Assembly (NCBI GenBank): GCA_002362385.1
Contig: DEUB01000031.1
Coordinates: 53,362-83,363, forward strand
From: Lachnospiraceae bacterium UBA3273
GTDB taxonomy: Bacteria; Bacillota; Clostridia; Lachnospirales; Lachnospiraceae
Direction of reading: 5' to 3'
Length of the DNA: 30,002 bases
In this document: one piece after another, positions 7,564-19,000 of the stretch
Position numbering within the stretch: position 1 is the stretch's first letter
Layout: every line of letters begins with the position of its first letter
Made by a program: the position numbers and the translations under genes
The notes under the pieces: generated by a model
Told to the model about the DNA's origin: nothing
What the model saw: only the letters and a program-made list of their open reading frames with translations
The model's database searches: none

Positions 7564-8821
7564 ACGGGTTTATCTGCTGCTTGAGATCATTACAATTCTG
7601 ATCGGACTGCACGTATTACATAGGGGAAATAAAAGGCCGGGGATTGCCGTCATGATTTATCTGGCGCTGGCATTGATCGTTGCATCTGCGATTGAGGCGG
7701 GCTGGATTCATGGAGCTTTTGTTTATCTGATCTATTTTGGACTTGTTGTCGTGTGCAAGCTGGAATATGGGGACGGGATTTTTGATGCGATTATTTATAT
7801 TGCTTTGGATATTGCTCTCCTTGGCGCATTGCAGATGATATGTGGAGTAATTATCTGTGGAATCTGCCGTACAAACTATATTAGTAATGAAATCACTTTG
7901 GCTATAATTTTGCTTACTTGTGGTGCGTTGTTACTGATTCAAAGATATTTGAAATTGAACAAGTATGTAGAAATGGTATTTATTAATGGAATTGTAGGAA
8001 AAATAATTTTATTATTTGGTTCTATGGCCGGTATGTTCGTATTTAATCTTTTGAAAAGCAGCACTTCCATATCGTGGAAGAATATTATCGGTTTACCGGT
8101 TTTGATTATTATAATTTCTATTATACTGTTTCAATGGCAAAAAGAGAAATTTCAAAATAAACGAAAAGAGCAGGAATTGTTGGCATACGAAAGATACAAT
8201 ATAGTTTATAAAGATTTGATCAAACAGGTAAGAAGAAGGCAGCATGATTTTAATAATCATATCAATGCGGTTTTTAGTATGAATACGGTTGCAACGGATT
8301 TGAAAGAACTGGTAAACTGGCAAAATGAATATTGTATGAATATATTGGCGGAGAATAATACAAATAAATTGCTTCGGGATGATGTTTCTTCTATACTTGC
8401 TGGTTTTATCTATAGTAAAATCGAACAGGCGGAAAGTAAGGGGATTCAGGTTAAATATGAGATAGATGTTGATGGTGTGGAAGAACACATATCATTTGTT
8501 GATTTTGTAGAGATATTTGGAAATCTGTTTGATAATGCCGTGGAAGAGGTTGCTGATAAGGCAATAAAGATGATTGATTTTTCTGTTACACAAGATGAAC
8601 ATTTATTAATAATCAGGATTGCGAATCCATGTGATAAAGATAAATCAGAGAAATTGCAACAAATGTTTTTAGAGGGATTCAGTAGTAAAGGAGAAGGCCG
8701 GGGACTGGGGCTTGCCAATGTAAACAGAATTGTTGATGAGTATGAGGGAAGAACCCAGGTATTTTTTGTGAATGAAGACGGAATAGGTCAGATCGTTTTT
8801 AATATACTGCTCTGCTTTTAA
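7556..8821 (+). CDS. GHKL sensor histidine kinase, AgrC-like
   Basis: The protein has 421 residues. The N-terminal half (about 1-195) is six or so hydrophobic membrane segments with short loops, the form used by peptide-sensing AgrC receptors. The cytoplasmic half has the phospho-acceptor motif RRRQHDFNNHINAV (His230), the N box LFDNAVEE (Asn327) and the G box GEGRGLGLANV (379-389), the HPK10/GHKL set. It lacks PAS or HAMP domains. It starts inside the last codons of the response regulator gene with ATGGTTGA. Its partner ligand is presumably the peptide from the agrD gene facing it. Codons become AT-richer from about 7,850 on, close to the end of the predicted ligand-sensing region, as in other fast-evolving receptors. 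Confidence 0.9.
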   Translation: MVERVYLLLEIITILIGLHVLHRGNKRPGIAVMIYLALALIVASAIEAGWIHGAFVYLIYFGLVVVCKLEYGDGIFDAIIYIALDIALLGALQMICGVIICGICRTNYISNEITLAIILLTCGALLLIQRYLKLNKYVEMVFINGIVGKIILLFGSMAGMFVFNLLKSSTSISWKNIIGLPVLIIIISIILFQWQKEKFQNKRKEQELLAYERYNIVYKDLIKQVRRRQHDFNNHINAVFSMNTVATDLKELVNWQNEYCMNILAENNTNKLLRDDVSSILAGFIYSKIEQAESKGIQVKYEIDVDGVEEHISFVDFVEIFGNLFDNAVEEVADKAIKMIDFSVTQDEHLLIIRIANPCDKDKSEKLQQMFLEGFSSKGEGRGLGLANVNRIVDEYEGRTQVFFVNEDGIGQIVFNILLCF

Positions 8822-8824
8822 GAA

Positions 8825-8858
8825 AAGGTGCCGGTATTGTTTAGAATGCCGACACCTT
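8825..8858. terminator. Bidirectional terminator between convergent agr halves
   Basis: A 14-bp stem (left arm AAGGTGCCGGTATT, right arm AATGCCGACACCTT) has one C-A mismatch and one G-T wobble around a 6-base loop. It begins 4 bases after the kinase stop and ends 6 bases before the agrD stop. On the minus strand it is followed by TTTTCTT, a fair U-tract. On the plus strand the tail is weaker. It serves both converging transcripts. Confidence 0.75.
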
Positions 8859-8864
8859 AAACTA

Positions 8865-9011
8865 TTACTCCTGAGGAAACTCCGGTTCGCCAAAAAATAT
8901 AATGCACCAGGTCCCAAGAATGATGAAAGTAGAATAAGCAAGGCCGAGGTTAATAGCGGCTTTCCCTATCGTATTAAGCAGTTTGTGAGATTTTTGTGTC
9001 AGTTTCTTCAT
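8865..9011 (-). CDS. agrD: Cyclic lactone autoinducer peptide precursor (AgrD)
   Basis: This 48-residue pro-peptide begins MKKLTQKSHKLLNTIGKAA. It has an amphipathic N-terminal membrane-binding helix (about 1-30), a peptide core ending TWCIIFF, and an acidic tail GEPEFPQE. In the AgrD family the mature signal is a few residues plus a five-membered thiolactone from Cys to the residue before the charged tail. I therefore predict a ring of Cys35-Ile-Ile-Phe-Phe39 with an exocyclic tail such as (I)LGTW. The ATG at 9011 is fixed by AAAGGAG just upstream; an earlier in-frame ATG at 9053 would only add residues inside agrB. The gene start lies within the last 38 bases of agrB in another frame. It is the ligand for the convergent kinase. 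Confidence 0.88.
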   Translation of the reverse strand: MKKLTQKSHKLLNTIGKAAINLGLAYSTFIILGTWCIIFFGEPEFPQE

Positions 9012-9579
9012 TGGTATTTCTCCTTTCCGTAAAATAGTACATGCATTTTGCAACGATCAATTGTGCAGAATGCGCTATGATTATCCAAAAACCGGTAGTG
9101 AGCGTGTAAGAAGACGGGAGAAGGTACAAACAGATCAGATAAATGAATATGATGGCAAAGGTCATTATCTGGTTTTTCTTAAAAATACCTGTATCCTTCA
9201 CATGGCACTGTTTGCTCCGAAGGGGTCCCACCAAATAGTTAACGAGCATACAAATCAATAATGCTGCCAGCATGACCGGCTTTTGAACAGTGATAAATGC
9301 CGGCATGACAAAAGAAAAGGCAAGGACCATAAAAGATAACGCAAAGCAGCTCCAATAATGCTTCAAATGAATTCCACCGTGATTGCTTCTTAAGGCCGCC
9401 AGCAGGAAAAGGTCCAGCAGACATGCCGTTCCACGATGAAAGGCAAGAGCAAGAAGAAATAGGATAAGCATCTTGGAGAGATCATAAAGGAGCGCCTTGT
9501 ATGCAAATTTTAAAAAATCCACATCCTTTTTATCCAGTTGGTATCCCATATCGATTTTTTTGATCAGCGCCTCAACCAT
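8974..9579 (-). CDS. agrB: AgrB-family peptide-processing membrane protease
   Basis: This 201-residue membrane cysteine endopeptidase cuts the AgrD tail and forms the thiolactone. The catalytic pair is in SNHGGIHLKHYWSC: His71 and Cys78, seven residues apart as in S. aureus AgrB (His77/Cys84). Several hydrophobic segments follow. The AAAGGAG site eight bases before the ATG at 9579 has the same core (CGGAAAGGAG) as the one before agrD. The C-terminal tail is polar (TERRNTNEETDTKIS). The gene overlaps agrD by 38 bases, so the two are co-translated. It faces away from the giant RHS gene, sharing a 459-base divergent intergenic region with it. Confidence 0.92.
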   Translation of the reverse strand: MVEALIKKIDMGYQLDKKDVDFLKFAYKALLYDLSKMLILFLLALAFHRGTACLLDLFLLAALRSNHGGIHLKHYWSCFALSFMVLAFSFVMPAFITVQKPVMLAALLICMLVNYLVGPLRSKQCHVKDTGIFKKNQIMTFAIIFIYLICLYLLPSSYTLTTGFWIIIAHSAQLIVAKCMYYFTERRNTNEETDTKISQTA

Positions 9580-9612
9580 CTTAACAACTCCTTTCCGGAT
9601 TTTGCTGTCTAT

Positions 9613-9649
9613 AGTATATCCCTGATTTTCATAATTAAAGAAATTTCTT
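9613..9649 (-). promoter_or_regulatory. Candidate agrBD promoter with 12-bp palindrome
   Basis: On the minus strand TATACT (plus 9613-9618) is a good -10, 34 bases before the agrB ATG. Its -35 region has no consensus but is covered by a perfect palindrome AAGAAATTTCTT (9638-9649). A good -10 with a poor -35 overlapped by a symmetric site is typical of an activated promoter. Which protein binds is unknown. AgrA-type LytTR proteins normally use direct repeats. Confidence 0.4.
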
Positions 9650-9883
9650 ACACGAAGGGCTGTTTTTGGGGACTGAAAAGTTTCATCTGCAGCTTTTTTG
9701 TTAACTGCGCGCCGTTTTTGCCGTTTTTTTTACTTTCAGTACCGATAATTGACTGTTTGTGCAGGAAAATGTGGGATCAGGCAAATTGAGCGTTATAATT
9801 AAAAGTTTAGGGACTTTTAAAAAAGGGGGATTTTTTGCCCATTTTATGAAAAAAATTTAATTTTTTTAAAAAAAGTGCCGTTT

Positions 9884-9921
9884 TTACCATATACGGTAAG
9901 CATTTAAATTTTATTTATAGT
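9884..9921 (+). promoter_or_regulatory. Candidate promoter of the giant RHS gene with inverted repeat
   Basis: TTACC (9884-9888) and GGTAA (9895-9899) form an inverted repeat with a 6-base spacer. A -10-like TATAGT lies at 9916-9921, and its -35 position falls on the right arm, where consensus is lacking. This suggests an activator-dependent promoter. A transcript from here would have a leader of about 110 bases. Confidence 0.3.
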
Positions 9922-9947
9922 AAGATATATGCAACTGTCTAAAATGA

Positions 9948-10013
9948 CGGCCTATACAAATGAACGCCGAAAGGGTTTCCCGGATAGTTAAGAAAGGAAT
10001 TTTCCGCCAGGCG
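9948..10013 (+). ncRNA. Possible structured 5' leader of the RHS transcript
   Basis: CGCC (9965-9968) can pair with GGCG (10010-10013), enclosing small hairpins GGG-TTT-CCC (9973-9981) and GGA-ATTT-TCC (9997-10006). The same CGCC segment overlaps GCCG (9966-9969), which can instead pair with CGGC (9948-9951), so two exclusive folds are possible. I do not recognise a known riboswitch. The stems are short and the case rests on arrangement only. Confidence 0.2.
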
Positions 10014-10038
10014 AAAAAACTTATGAGGAATAGAGAAT

Positions 10039-13000
10039 ATGTACAGAAGAGAAAAGATTTTTGAAAACACATGGAGAATCAAGGGAAAACTGCGTCAAAT
10101 AATAGCGGCAGCATTGGTCGTAACAATGCTGCCCTTTTCAAGTTTTACAGCTATAGGAACGACAGAGGCTTATGCGAAAGGCCTGACAAAAAATGCGGCA
10201 GGAAATACCGAAGAGAACCGGGCAGGCGGGGAAATAGCGGAAAAACAGACAGGTGGCATGGCAGGAGAAACGGAAGTTTTGTCGGATGAGGGGCAGGTAT
10301 CGGCCAATGCGTCCGGAGGAGTTTCCATGGAAGCGGAAGCTTCAGGGTGGATTAGGACCCACGGCGGGGAAGAGACGGACGCCTTCGTGAACGGGGTTTT
10401 AAATGGAGATATACCTTGTCCCGATGAGGATCTGACGATTACGGAAAATTATGTCCTGCAGGAAGATATTGTGGTAAATGATCTGGTTCTCGAAGGAGGA
10501 AAGCTTGATTTAAAGGGGCATACTCTTTATATATACGGCGACATGGCCCAGACCGGCGGCGTTCTGGAAATAGGCAACGGCAAGGTCGTAATATGCAAAG
10601 ATTACGATATATCGGGGGAAGGCACGTTTACCATGACCGGCGAAAACGGCTATCTGCTCGTTATGGGAAATTTCTGCATGGAGTCCCTAAATGAGGCAAA
10701 CGGAATTTACCTGGGCGTCATGGAGGTTAAAGGGGATTTTGTCCAGTCAGCGCCGGGAAGTCCCCGGAATTTTTATACAAACGGCATGGGAAGCGATAAA
10801 GGCTTTACCTTGTTCCTGACGGGAAGCGTGGCACAGCGCCTTTTCATGGAAAAATCGGGATGGGATCCTGAATGCGGCTATATGTCGGGGATCGCCAATC
10901 TGGTCATCGAAAATGAAAGCGAAGAGGGCGTTACCCTGGAAAACGCTCCCTGGGTTTTGGGGAAAGTGACTACAAACGGAAATGCAGTTACGGGAAATCT
11001 GGGGATCGGGAACGGAACGGTTTTTACGGAGGAATATTTTGACGGCGGAATTACCATACTCTCCAACACGGGTGTGGAAATAAGAACGCCCCTGGCTGTG
11101 GGAGAAGGGCTTACGGTAAAGGAAAAGAGCCATTTATCATTATATGACCGGCTGGAAGCTGCGGGAGACGCCGAAATCAAAGGAAGCGTACATGTTTACG
11201 GAAACGGGCTGCATGTAAAGGGCGATATTTCCATAGAAAACGAAGGGGCAGACATAAGCTGCGGCCTGGATATGACAAAAGACGAAGCCTTTGTGCTGGC
11301 AGAAGGAGATTTTTACCAGAAGATTTCAATGCCATATCATATGACCGGCGGAATTATAGAGTGTCAGGGAAATGTGACCATAGACGGTCCTTTTGGCGCG
11401 GAAGGGAAACAAAGGGTCGTTCTTTCCGGAACAGGAGAGCAGCGCATAAATCTGTTAAACGGCGCATCCTTCCAGATCCTGGAACTGGAAAACCGCAGTT
11501 CTTCGGGAATTGTAGTGGATGGAAGCGGGGCGTGGAAACGTCTGGTCTCAAACGGGTGTAAAATCTCCGTGCAGGAGGTGGTAAGCGAAACCGGATATAT
11601 TCTGGAAGAGGATGAGACCGTTTCCGCTGACTTTGTGTTAAAGGGCGGCATTCTGGATCTGAACGGCCATACGCTGACAGTTGCAGGAGATTTTTTGCAC
11701 AGTGGCGGAACCGTGACCGTAGGAGAGGGAAAGCTGGTCATAGAGGGAGATTATCGCTTTCAGTCAAGGAGCGGAGAAAAAACAGGGGGTTACAGCTACG
11801 GCGGCAGTGAAGGAAAGCTGGAAATGTCGGGGGAAAACGGTCATATTCTGGTAGAAGGGGATTTCTATGAGTATTCCGGCCGTTACAAGGCGGCAGAGTT
11901 ATCTGCGGGCTGTCTGGAACTGAAAGGGAATTTTTATCAGTGGGATGAGGCTCCTGATTATGGTTTTTATGCTTCGGGAAGCAATACTGTTTTGATCAGC
12001 GGGGATAGGAAGCAGACCATTCATTTTCAGGGGGATTCCGAGAAATTTTCTTATATCCAAAACCTGAGCATAACCAACGTTTCGTCAGAAGGCGTTGTGA
12101 TAGAAGGAGCGCACAAGGTATACGGAAAATGCGAATCTTTGCGGGGATCACATATCGAAGGCCGCGTGTGCAAAGGGGGCTATGACAGCGAATGGGGAGA
12201 ATTCTATAATGGCGATATGCTGATCTTAGATACCCTTAATCTGAAAAACGGTTATGAATTAGGGGGAGATCTGTATATAGAGAGGGTCTTAAATGTTTAT
12301 GAAGATCTGGTGGTAGACGGCAGTATTTATTTAACGGGTGTACCTGAATACGGAACCGGCGGGTATTTAAACCTCTATGATGCCAGGCTGACCGTAAAGG
12401 GAGATGTGGAGGCGGAAAGCGACTTCAGTTATGCGGGGATAATCCTGAAATCGGGTACAAGCTATGCAGTGATAGAAGGAAGCTACAGGATCCCGAAACT
12501 TAAAACGACATTGAACTCCCAGGGAGGCGCTTTGGAGGTATGGGGAGACCTTACTTTTCAAGGGACGGCAAACTATAACGCTGTCCTGATCTTAAAAGGC
12601 AGCAGGAAGCAGACGGTTTCCGCCACAAACGATTCCTATTTCAAAACGGTCCTGATCAGAAACGACAGCACGGAAGGAGTATGCTTTAACAGCGTTTTAT
12701 CCTGCGGCAGTCTGATCAATGAAAGCGGGTGCCCAGTTACTTATTTCGGCGAGGAAGGCATGGCGGGCTTTACTCTGACCGAGGATGTGGAAATAGAAGG
12801 AAATGCGGTAATGACTTCGGGGACCATGGACTTAAACGGTCATACACTGACCGTTAAGGGCAATCTGATCCAGATGGACGGCATCATGAATATTGGCGGG
12901 GGAAAGCTGATCGTAGAGGGCGGTTATTATCTGGGCAATCCCGATACCATGTGGGATGAAAATGATGGTGCGACTTCTACGGGCTATCTGTTTATGACTA

Positions 13001-16000
13001 AGCCCGGGGACTATGTGCAGGTTGACGGGGATTTCTATATTTCATGGGGAAAGCCGTACAATTATACGGATCATTACTATTCTACGAACAGTCTGCTGAC
13101 GGACGGGGTTTTAGAGGTAAAAGGAAATTTTGTCCAGAAGGAAAAGGCAGATCCTTATGCTTCCGTAAAAAAATGCAGTTTTCCCGCAACGGGTAACCAC
13201 AGGGTAATTTTAAGCGGGGAACAGGGACAGACCGTATGGTTTGCAGCGTCTTCTTTGGACGGTTCCCGTATCGCCAATCTGGAGATTACCAATAACAGCG
13301 GGGAGGGCGTGGCTTTTAAAGGGGAGCCCTGCGTAACGGGAAAGGTAGACAGCGGGAGAGGACAGCATATAAGCGGTTATCTGTCCCTTTCTTCCACGGA
13401 TCAGTTAAAGGACGGCTATTTTGCAGGCGGCATTGTAAACAGCGCCCTTATGGAAATAAATGAAGATGTGGAGATCGGCGGGGATTTCAAGGTCTTACAT
13501 CATGGCGGTTCAAGTACCAAAGCAGATGTTACGGTAAGAAACGCCTTTCTCTCCATTGGCGGCAATTTAGTGGTGGAAGGCATTTTAGCCATGGATAACG
13601 CTCAGGCGGACGTACAGGGAGACGCCCGTATTGTGCCAAAAAACCAATATGACAAATTCGGTATCGGAATGCAGAACGAAAATGACCATCTGCTCATAAA
13701 CGGCGATTTTATCAAGGAAACGGCGGATTCTCAGTTCCTGTCTGGAACTCTGGAGGTAAAGGGGGACTACAGGGATAAAGGGGAGCAGGTTTATGGAACG
13801 GGCCACAGGGTGCTTTTAAGCGGAACCGGCTTACAGACCGTGGACTGTGCTTCCACCTTCGGCATCCTGGAACTCCAGAACCACAGTGCGGCAGGAGTAT
13901 ACTCCGAAAAGACGATTAAGAAAAATAAGCTGGTCTTAAACGGATGCAGACTGACCATCGGGGACGGCAGCGGCGTTTACGGCTTTACTCTGACACAGGA
14001 TTATATTGCCGCAGGAGATTTTACCCTTTTGGACGATACCCTGGATCTGAACGGCCATACCCTGACTGTTCAGGGAGACCTGATCTTACAGGCTGGATGG
14101 GTAAAGGTTAACGGCGGCAAACTGATCGTGGAAGGAAATCTGCGTTTCCAGTCGAGGACCCTGGACAGATCGGAAATCCCGGAGACAGACGGGAACGGAA
14201 AAAAATATCTTTATTCCCAGGGAGAAGGGCATCTTCTTATGGAGTATGAGGAAGATGAAGTTCTGATAGAAGGAGATCTGATCGTAGATGCCAAGGAGGA
14301 TATTTCAGGGGATATGGCCAAGGGTTCCATAAAACTTTCGGGCGATCTGCATCAGGCGGGCGGCAACGCCTTTGTATTTGGCGGAACGATGGCCTTAAGG
14401 GGGCAGAAGAAACAGAGCATTTACAGCGAAACGCCCATAACGCTTTATGACCTTGCGATTCAAAACAGCTCCCCCGAAGGCGCAGCCTTTACGGAAAACG
14501 TGTTTATCCTGGGCTTTGTGGAGGATCCGGGTAGAAAAGCAGCCGGAAGCGGCTCCGTGGTTTTAAAGGATATAGGCCGGTTAAAGAACGGATGCTTTGG
14601 CGGAAATGTTATCCTGGAAGGAAACTGTATTGCAGAAGAAAGCATTGCCATAGACGGAACCCTGACCATAGGGAAACAGGGAGAACTTCATTGCGGGGAT
14701 AAAGGCATTCGTGCCGCCGTGCTGATCGTGGAGGGAAAAGTATATACGGACAGGGCATCTTTGGTCCTGGAGCAGGCGCTGACTGTGAAGGATCAGGGTT
14801 TATTTGTCATGGACGATAAATCCTATGTACTGGTAAAAGGCGATGCAAGCTTTATAGGAACCGCCAGCCATGAAGGATATCTTACGGACGGAACGCTGGA
14901 GATTACGGGAGACTTTAATTCCATGGGAGGCGGCAGGAGCTTTGTGGCCACAGGGGAGCATTATACTGTTTTCAGACGGAAAAATGCCCCGGCAGGAATG
15001 AATGTGAAACAGACAATTAAAATCAACAACAGCCAGAAGATCCATTTTGCCTCTTTGGAACTGACTGCAGGGCTTTCCATGGGAAGCGGAAAAGAGGACG
15101 GCTATGAAATTCCCTATGGTCCGGAAGCCCTGGCGGACAGGGTCGTTTATATTACGCCGGGAGCCGTTATACCCGAGCCGCTTTCTTCTCTCGCGGCAGA
15201 GGAGGTTACGGTCACATCGGCGCTCCTTTGTTTTGAAGGGGAGTGGGAAGAAGGCGTGGTAAAGGGCTTTACGGTTTACCGTGACGGGGTAAGGCTGGGA
15301 ATTACCACGGACTTTATTTACAGGGACACGGGGCTTTTGCCGGGGAAAACCTATACTTATACCGTTTATCCTTATAACCTGGATAAGATCAGCGCGGCAT
15401 CTTCTCCGGCCTGCACGGTAACCACACCTTGGGACGATCAGGCGCCTTCTGTGCCCGGAATGCCGGAAATCACAGAGAGGACAGGTTCTTCCATCACGCT
15501 GAAGTGGGAAAAGAGCAGAGACAATGTAGCGGTAACGGAATACAGGCTTTACCGGAATGAAGAGCTGATTTATACGGGTCCCGAAACGACATATAAAGAC
15601 AGCGGCCTTATGGAAAACACGGTTTACACTTATTGCGTCAAGGCTTTGGATGAGGCCGGGAATGAATCTGAAAAAAGCCTTCCGGCAGACGGCGTGGTCT
15701 TTATGCCCCGCATTACGGCAGTTTTTCCAAAGGATTATGAGATCATCGGGGGAGACAGCGTAAAGCTGGAGGTTCATTTTGAAAACGGCGGGGGAAGTAA
15801 GGGAAATGCCGTTACCATAGAATATTATGATAAAGCCGAAAAGCGGTGGATCACAATAACGCAGCCGCCTCTGGGGCAGAAGACCCTGGATCCTAAAACC
15901 CTGTATGCCGTGTATAACTGGAATATCGCAGGACTTTCTGCCGAAGGAGACCTGGATATGAAATACAAGGTTACGGATCGTGAAGGAAATACGACGGAGC

Positions 16001-19000
16001 AGATCGTTACCTATACCCTGGACCGGACTGCGCCTGCCGCCCCGGAAAAGATAACGGCGGAGGACGACGGAGGCACTGTAGCTATAAGCTGGGATATCAG
16101 TAAAAGCGGGGACTGTACGGGATATGAGCTTTACAAGGTGGGTTCCGGCACAGGGGACAGCGGAAAGATCGCATATATCGAGGGAAGAAATGCCAGCTGG
16201 TACAAAGACAGCGACGTGGAGGATGACCGGACCTATCGGTATTACGTGCGTGCGGTGGATGCTTTCGGGCAGAAAAGTCCTATGTCTCCTGTGGCAGAGG
16301 TCTATGTAAAGGAGGATACCAATGCGCCCAGGGTCGTGGAAATGACCCCGGCGGCAGGAAAGGTAAATAAGATCACAAAGCTTATCATAACCGGAAAGGA
16401 TAACAGGGCGGTAAGGGAATTTGAGCTTTTTATCAGAAATACCTCAGAGGAGGAATGGAAGCCTTTGGCGACGGCGCCTGCGGAGGATAATAAAGCGGTC
16501 TATGAGTGGGACACTACCTTATATGAGGAGGATACTTATTACATAAAAGCCGTGGCAAGGGACGGGCACGGCAATGAAAATACGGATTTGTTTATGCGGC
16601 GGTATGTGGTGGATAACACGGGAATCGCCAAGATCAGGCTGTTGGACGCCACAGTGGGAAGCACCGGGGTTTTGCTCGCATGGGAGGATGTGACGGAAGA
16701 GGACTTCGGATGGTTCCTGGTGGAGGAGTTAGTTGATGATAACTGGATCGAGAAGGGAAAGGTCAGCGATGCCCTGGGCTTTAAGATTGAGAATTTAGTG
16801 CCTGACAGCACACATACCTACAGGGTCACGGGAGCGGATGTGCTTGGAAATATGGGCATTCCTTCCGATACGATGACCGTAACAACAAAGGAGGATACGG
16901 CGCCGCCTGTCATTACGGCGGTAAATCCCATATCCTCTTATTACAACGGGAATATGTTATTATCCATGTCGGTTAAGGATAACGGAGGAGTAGCGTGGGG
17001 AAGATTTTCTTACCGTTTTGGAAACAGCGGGCAGAGGGAAATTGCCACGGTTTCCGCAAACGGCCTTTTAACGGAGACGCTTTCTTATAACTGGGATCTT
17101 TCGGAACTGCCCGAGGGAGAAGTGACAGTCCGTTTTGAGGCATACGATACGGCGGGCTATCATAACGCCCTTTATGAAGAAAAGGAAATAGAGAATAGCT
17201 ATATCATCGACAGGACCGCGCCGGAAAAGGTTAAGGGTGCGGCCGTTACCGGAGAGGACGGTTATATCGGGCTTACCTGGGAAAGCGTCAGCGATAATGA
17301 TGTGGAGTCCTATGAGGTCCAGAGGGCGTTGGAGGACGAAGGGATTTTTGAACGGGTAGGAGTGACAAATAATACCCTTTATTATCATGACGGAAATGTA
17401 AAGCAAGGTGTTACCTATGTCTACCGGATCCTGGCGATCGATATAGCAGGAAACAGGGGAGAGGCTTCCGACGAAGTGTGCGGAACCGTGAAGCCCGATG
17501 AGGAAGCGCCTGTGGTAACGGGAATTTCTCCCGGGGAGGCTGTTGTTGGGGCAAATCCCACTTTAAAGATCCTGACGACGGATAATGCGGCGCTAAAATC
17601 CGTTCAGGTAGAGTTTCGGGAAGAGGGGGAAAGCATCTGGCATGAAATTACTGCCTTAAATGCGGAAGGAAGGGTAAAATACGAGGCCTTTACATGGAAT
17701 ACCGCGGGACTTTCGGAAGGTACGGTTTATGAGGTGCGCGCCAAAGCCACGGATGAGGCCGGAAACGAAGGAGATTATACGGTAAAGACCTATATGCTCG
17801 ACCTGACCCCTCCCGCGGCTCCGGAGCTTTCCGTACAGTCCGGCAGCTTCTGCGTTAAAACGGAATTTACGGAAAATACGGAAGAGGATTTCAGATGTTA
17901 TAAGATTTACCGGAGGGAGTACGGAGATCAGGAATATACTTGTATTCAGGCTACGGTCCAGACAGAATTTACGGATGTGCCGCCCAAGACGGATACCACC
18001 TATTACTACAAGGTCCGCGCCTATGATATTTATGACAATTACAGCGAATCGGAAGTAAAGACCTGCTATGCGAACCATGTGGATACCATTGCGCCGGTGG
18101 CACAGCTGCCGGAAACCATGTTCGGTTTTACGGGAATGGAAGCGGCCTTTGACGGGACCCTTTGCAGCGATAACGTGCGCATTAACCGTTATGAGTGGGA
18201 TTTCGGGGACGGTTCCGGGGCTTTTGGCTCCAGGCCTGTCCATGTATACGAAAAATCAGGGATCTATTCGGTTACCCTGACGGTTTCTGACGCGGCAGGG
18301 AACGAGGCTTTTGCCACATCTACAGTCCAGATCATGGATAAAGAAAACAACGGGGTTTCCATCCTGCGTATTTTGGCGGAGGACGGAAATGCCGTGAGCG
18401 GCGCATACGTTTATATCAAGACGGGAAACGACAAGGAGGATGTGCTCAAGCTCAGGAGCGATAAGAACGGAGAGGTAAAGGTTGTCGGAAAATCCGGCAT
18501 TTATGAATATGCGGCTTTTGCACCGGGCTATATGCCGTCTGAAGGCACGGTAAGGGTAAGCAATTATGAGACCCTGGAGGAAAATGTTACCCTTAAGAAG
18601 GGGGAAGTGGTCACGGGCAATCTGACCGTGGAGCGGATGGAGTTAGATGAGCTGATAGAAAAGGGCGTGGATCTGAGTGCGCCGGAAAATTACCATACGT
18701 TCCGGTTTAAGACGGAATTGTGGTTTGCGGCCAGTCCGCTGCCGAGTTGTTACGATGTAATGGTTTCGGATGATCTTTTGATTGCACTGGGAAGAGATAC
18801 GGATACAGGATTGGGATCAGCAAAGATTAATAATGGAGGAGGAACGCTAAATTTAGAGCTTTTAAAGCCCAGGGAAGAGGAAATGGACGAGGAACTTTCA
18901 GTCGGTTATGTGCCTACCATTACTTATTTGCAGACCACCCAGAGCGTGAGCTGGTTAAAGGATATGTATGGCGTGCAGTTAGGTATCATTAACAATGCGG

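Larger units (their letters stand above)
9580..10038. other. 459-base divergent regulatory gap between agrB and the giant RHS gene
   Basis: No coding sequence is seen here. The region is AT-rich with several A and T runs (9,820-9,885) and two copies of TGCCGTTTTT (about 9718 and 9876). It holds an agrB-side promoter with a perfect 12-bp palindrome, a candidate RHS-side promoter with an inverted repeat, and a GC-richer, possibly structured leader just before the RHS start. A TATAAT at 9794-9799 lacks a good -35. No confident LytTR direct repeat was found, though GCAGTTAAC (minus strand, 9700-9708) and ACAGTCAAT (minus strand, 9748-9756) recall AgrA half-sites, not at the usual spacing. Confidence 0.6.

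Noticed and set aside
9928..10038. A cyclic-di-GMP (GEMM) riboswitch before the giant surface protein
   Set aside because: Large clostridial surface proteins often have one, so I looked. The diagnostic GACGCAAAGC core and the GGG/CAGCCGG tetraloop-receptor parts are not there.
14800..15777. A 325-codon open frame on the minus strand inside the giant RHS gene
   Set aside because: It lies fully opposite a clear fibronectin/solenoid coding stretch, has no ribosome site and its product is low in recognisable structure. Such antisense frames are common in genes with this codon use.
17656..18243. A 195-codon minus-strand frame inside the fibronectin tract
   Set aside because: It is a shadow of the plus-strand frame with no start signal or recognisable motif.
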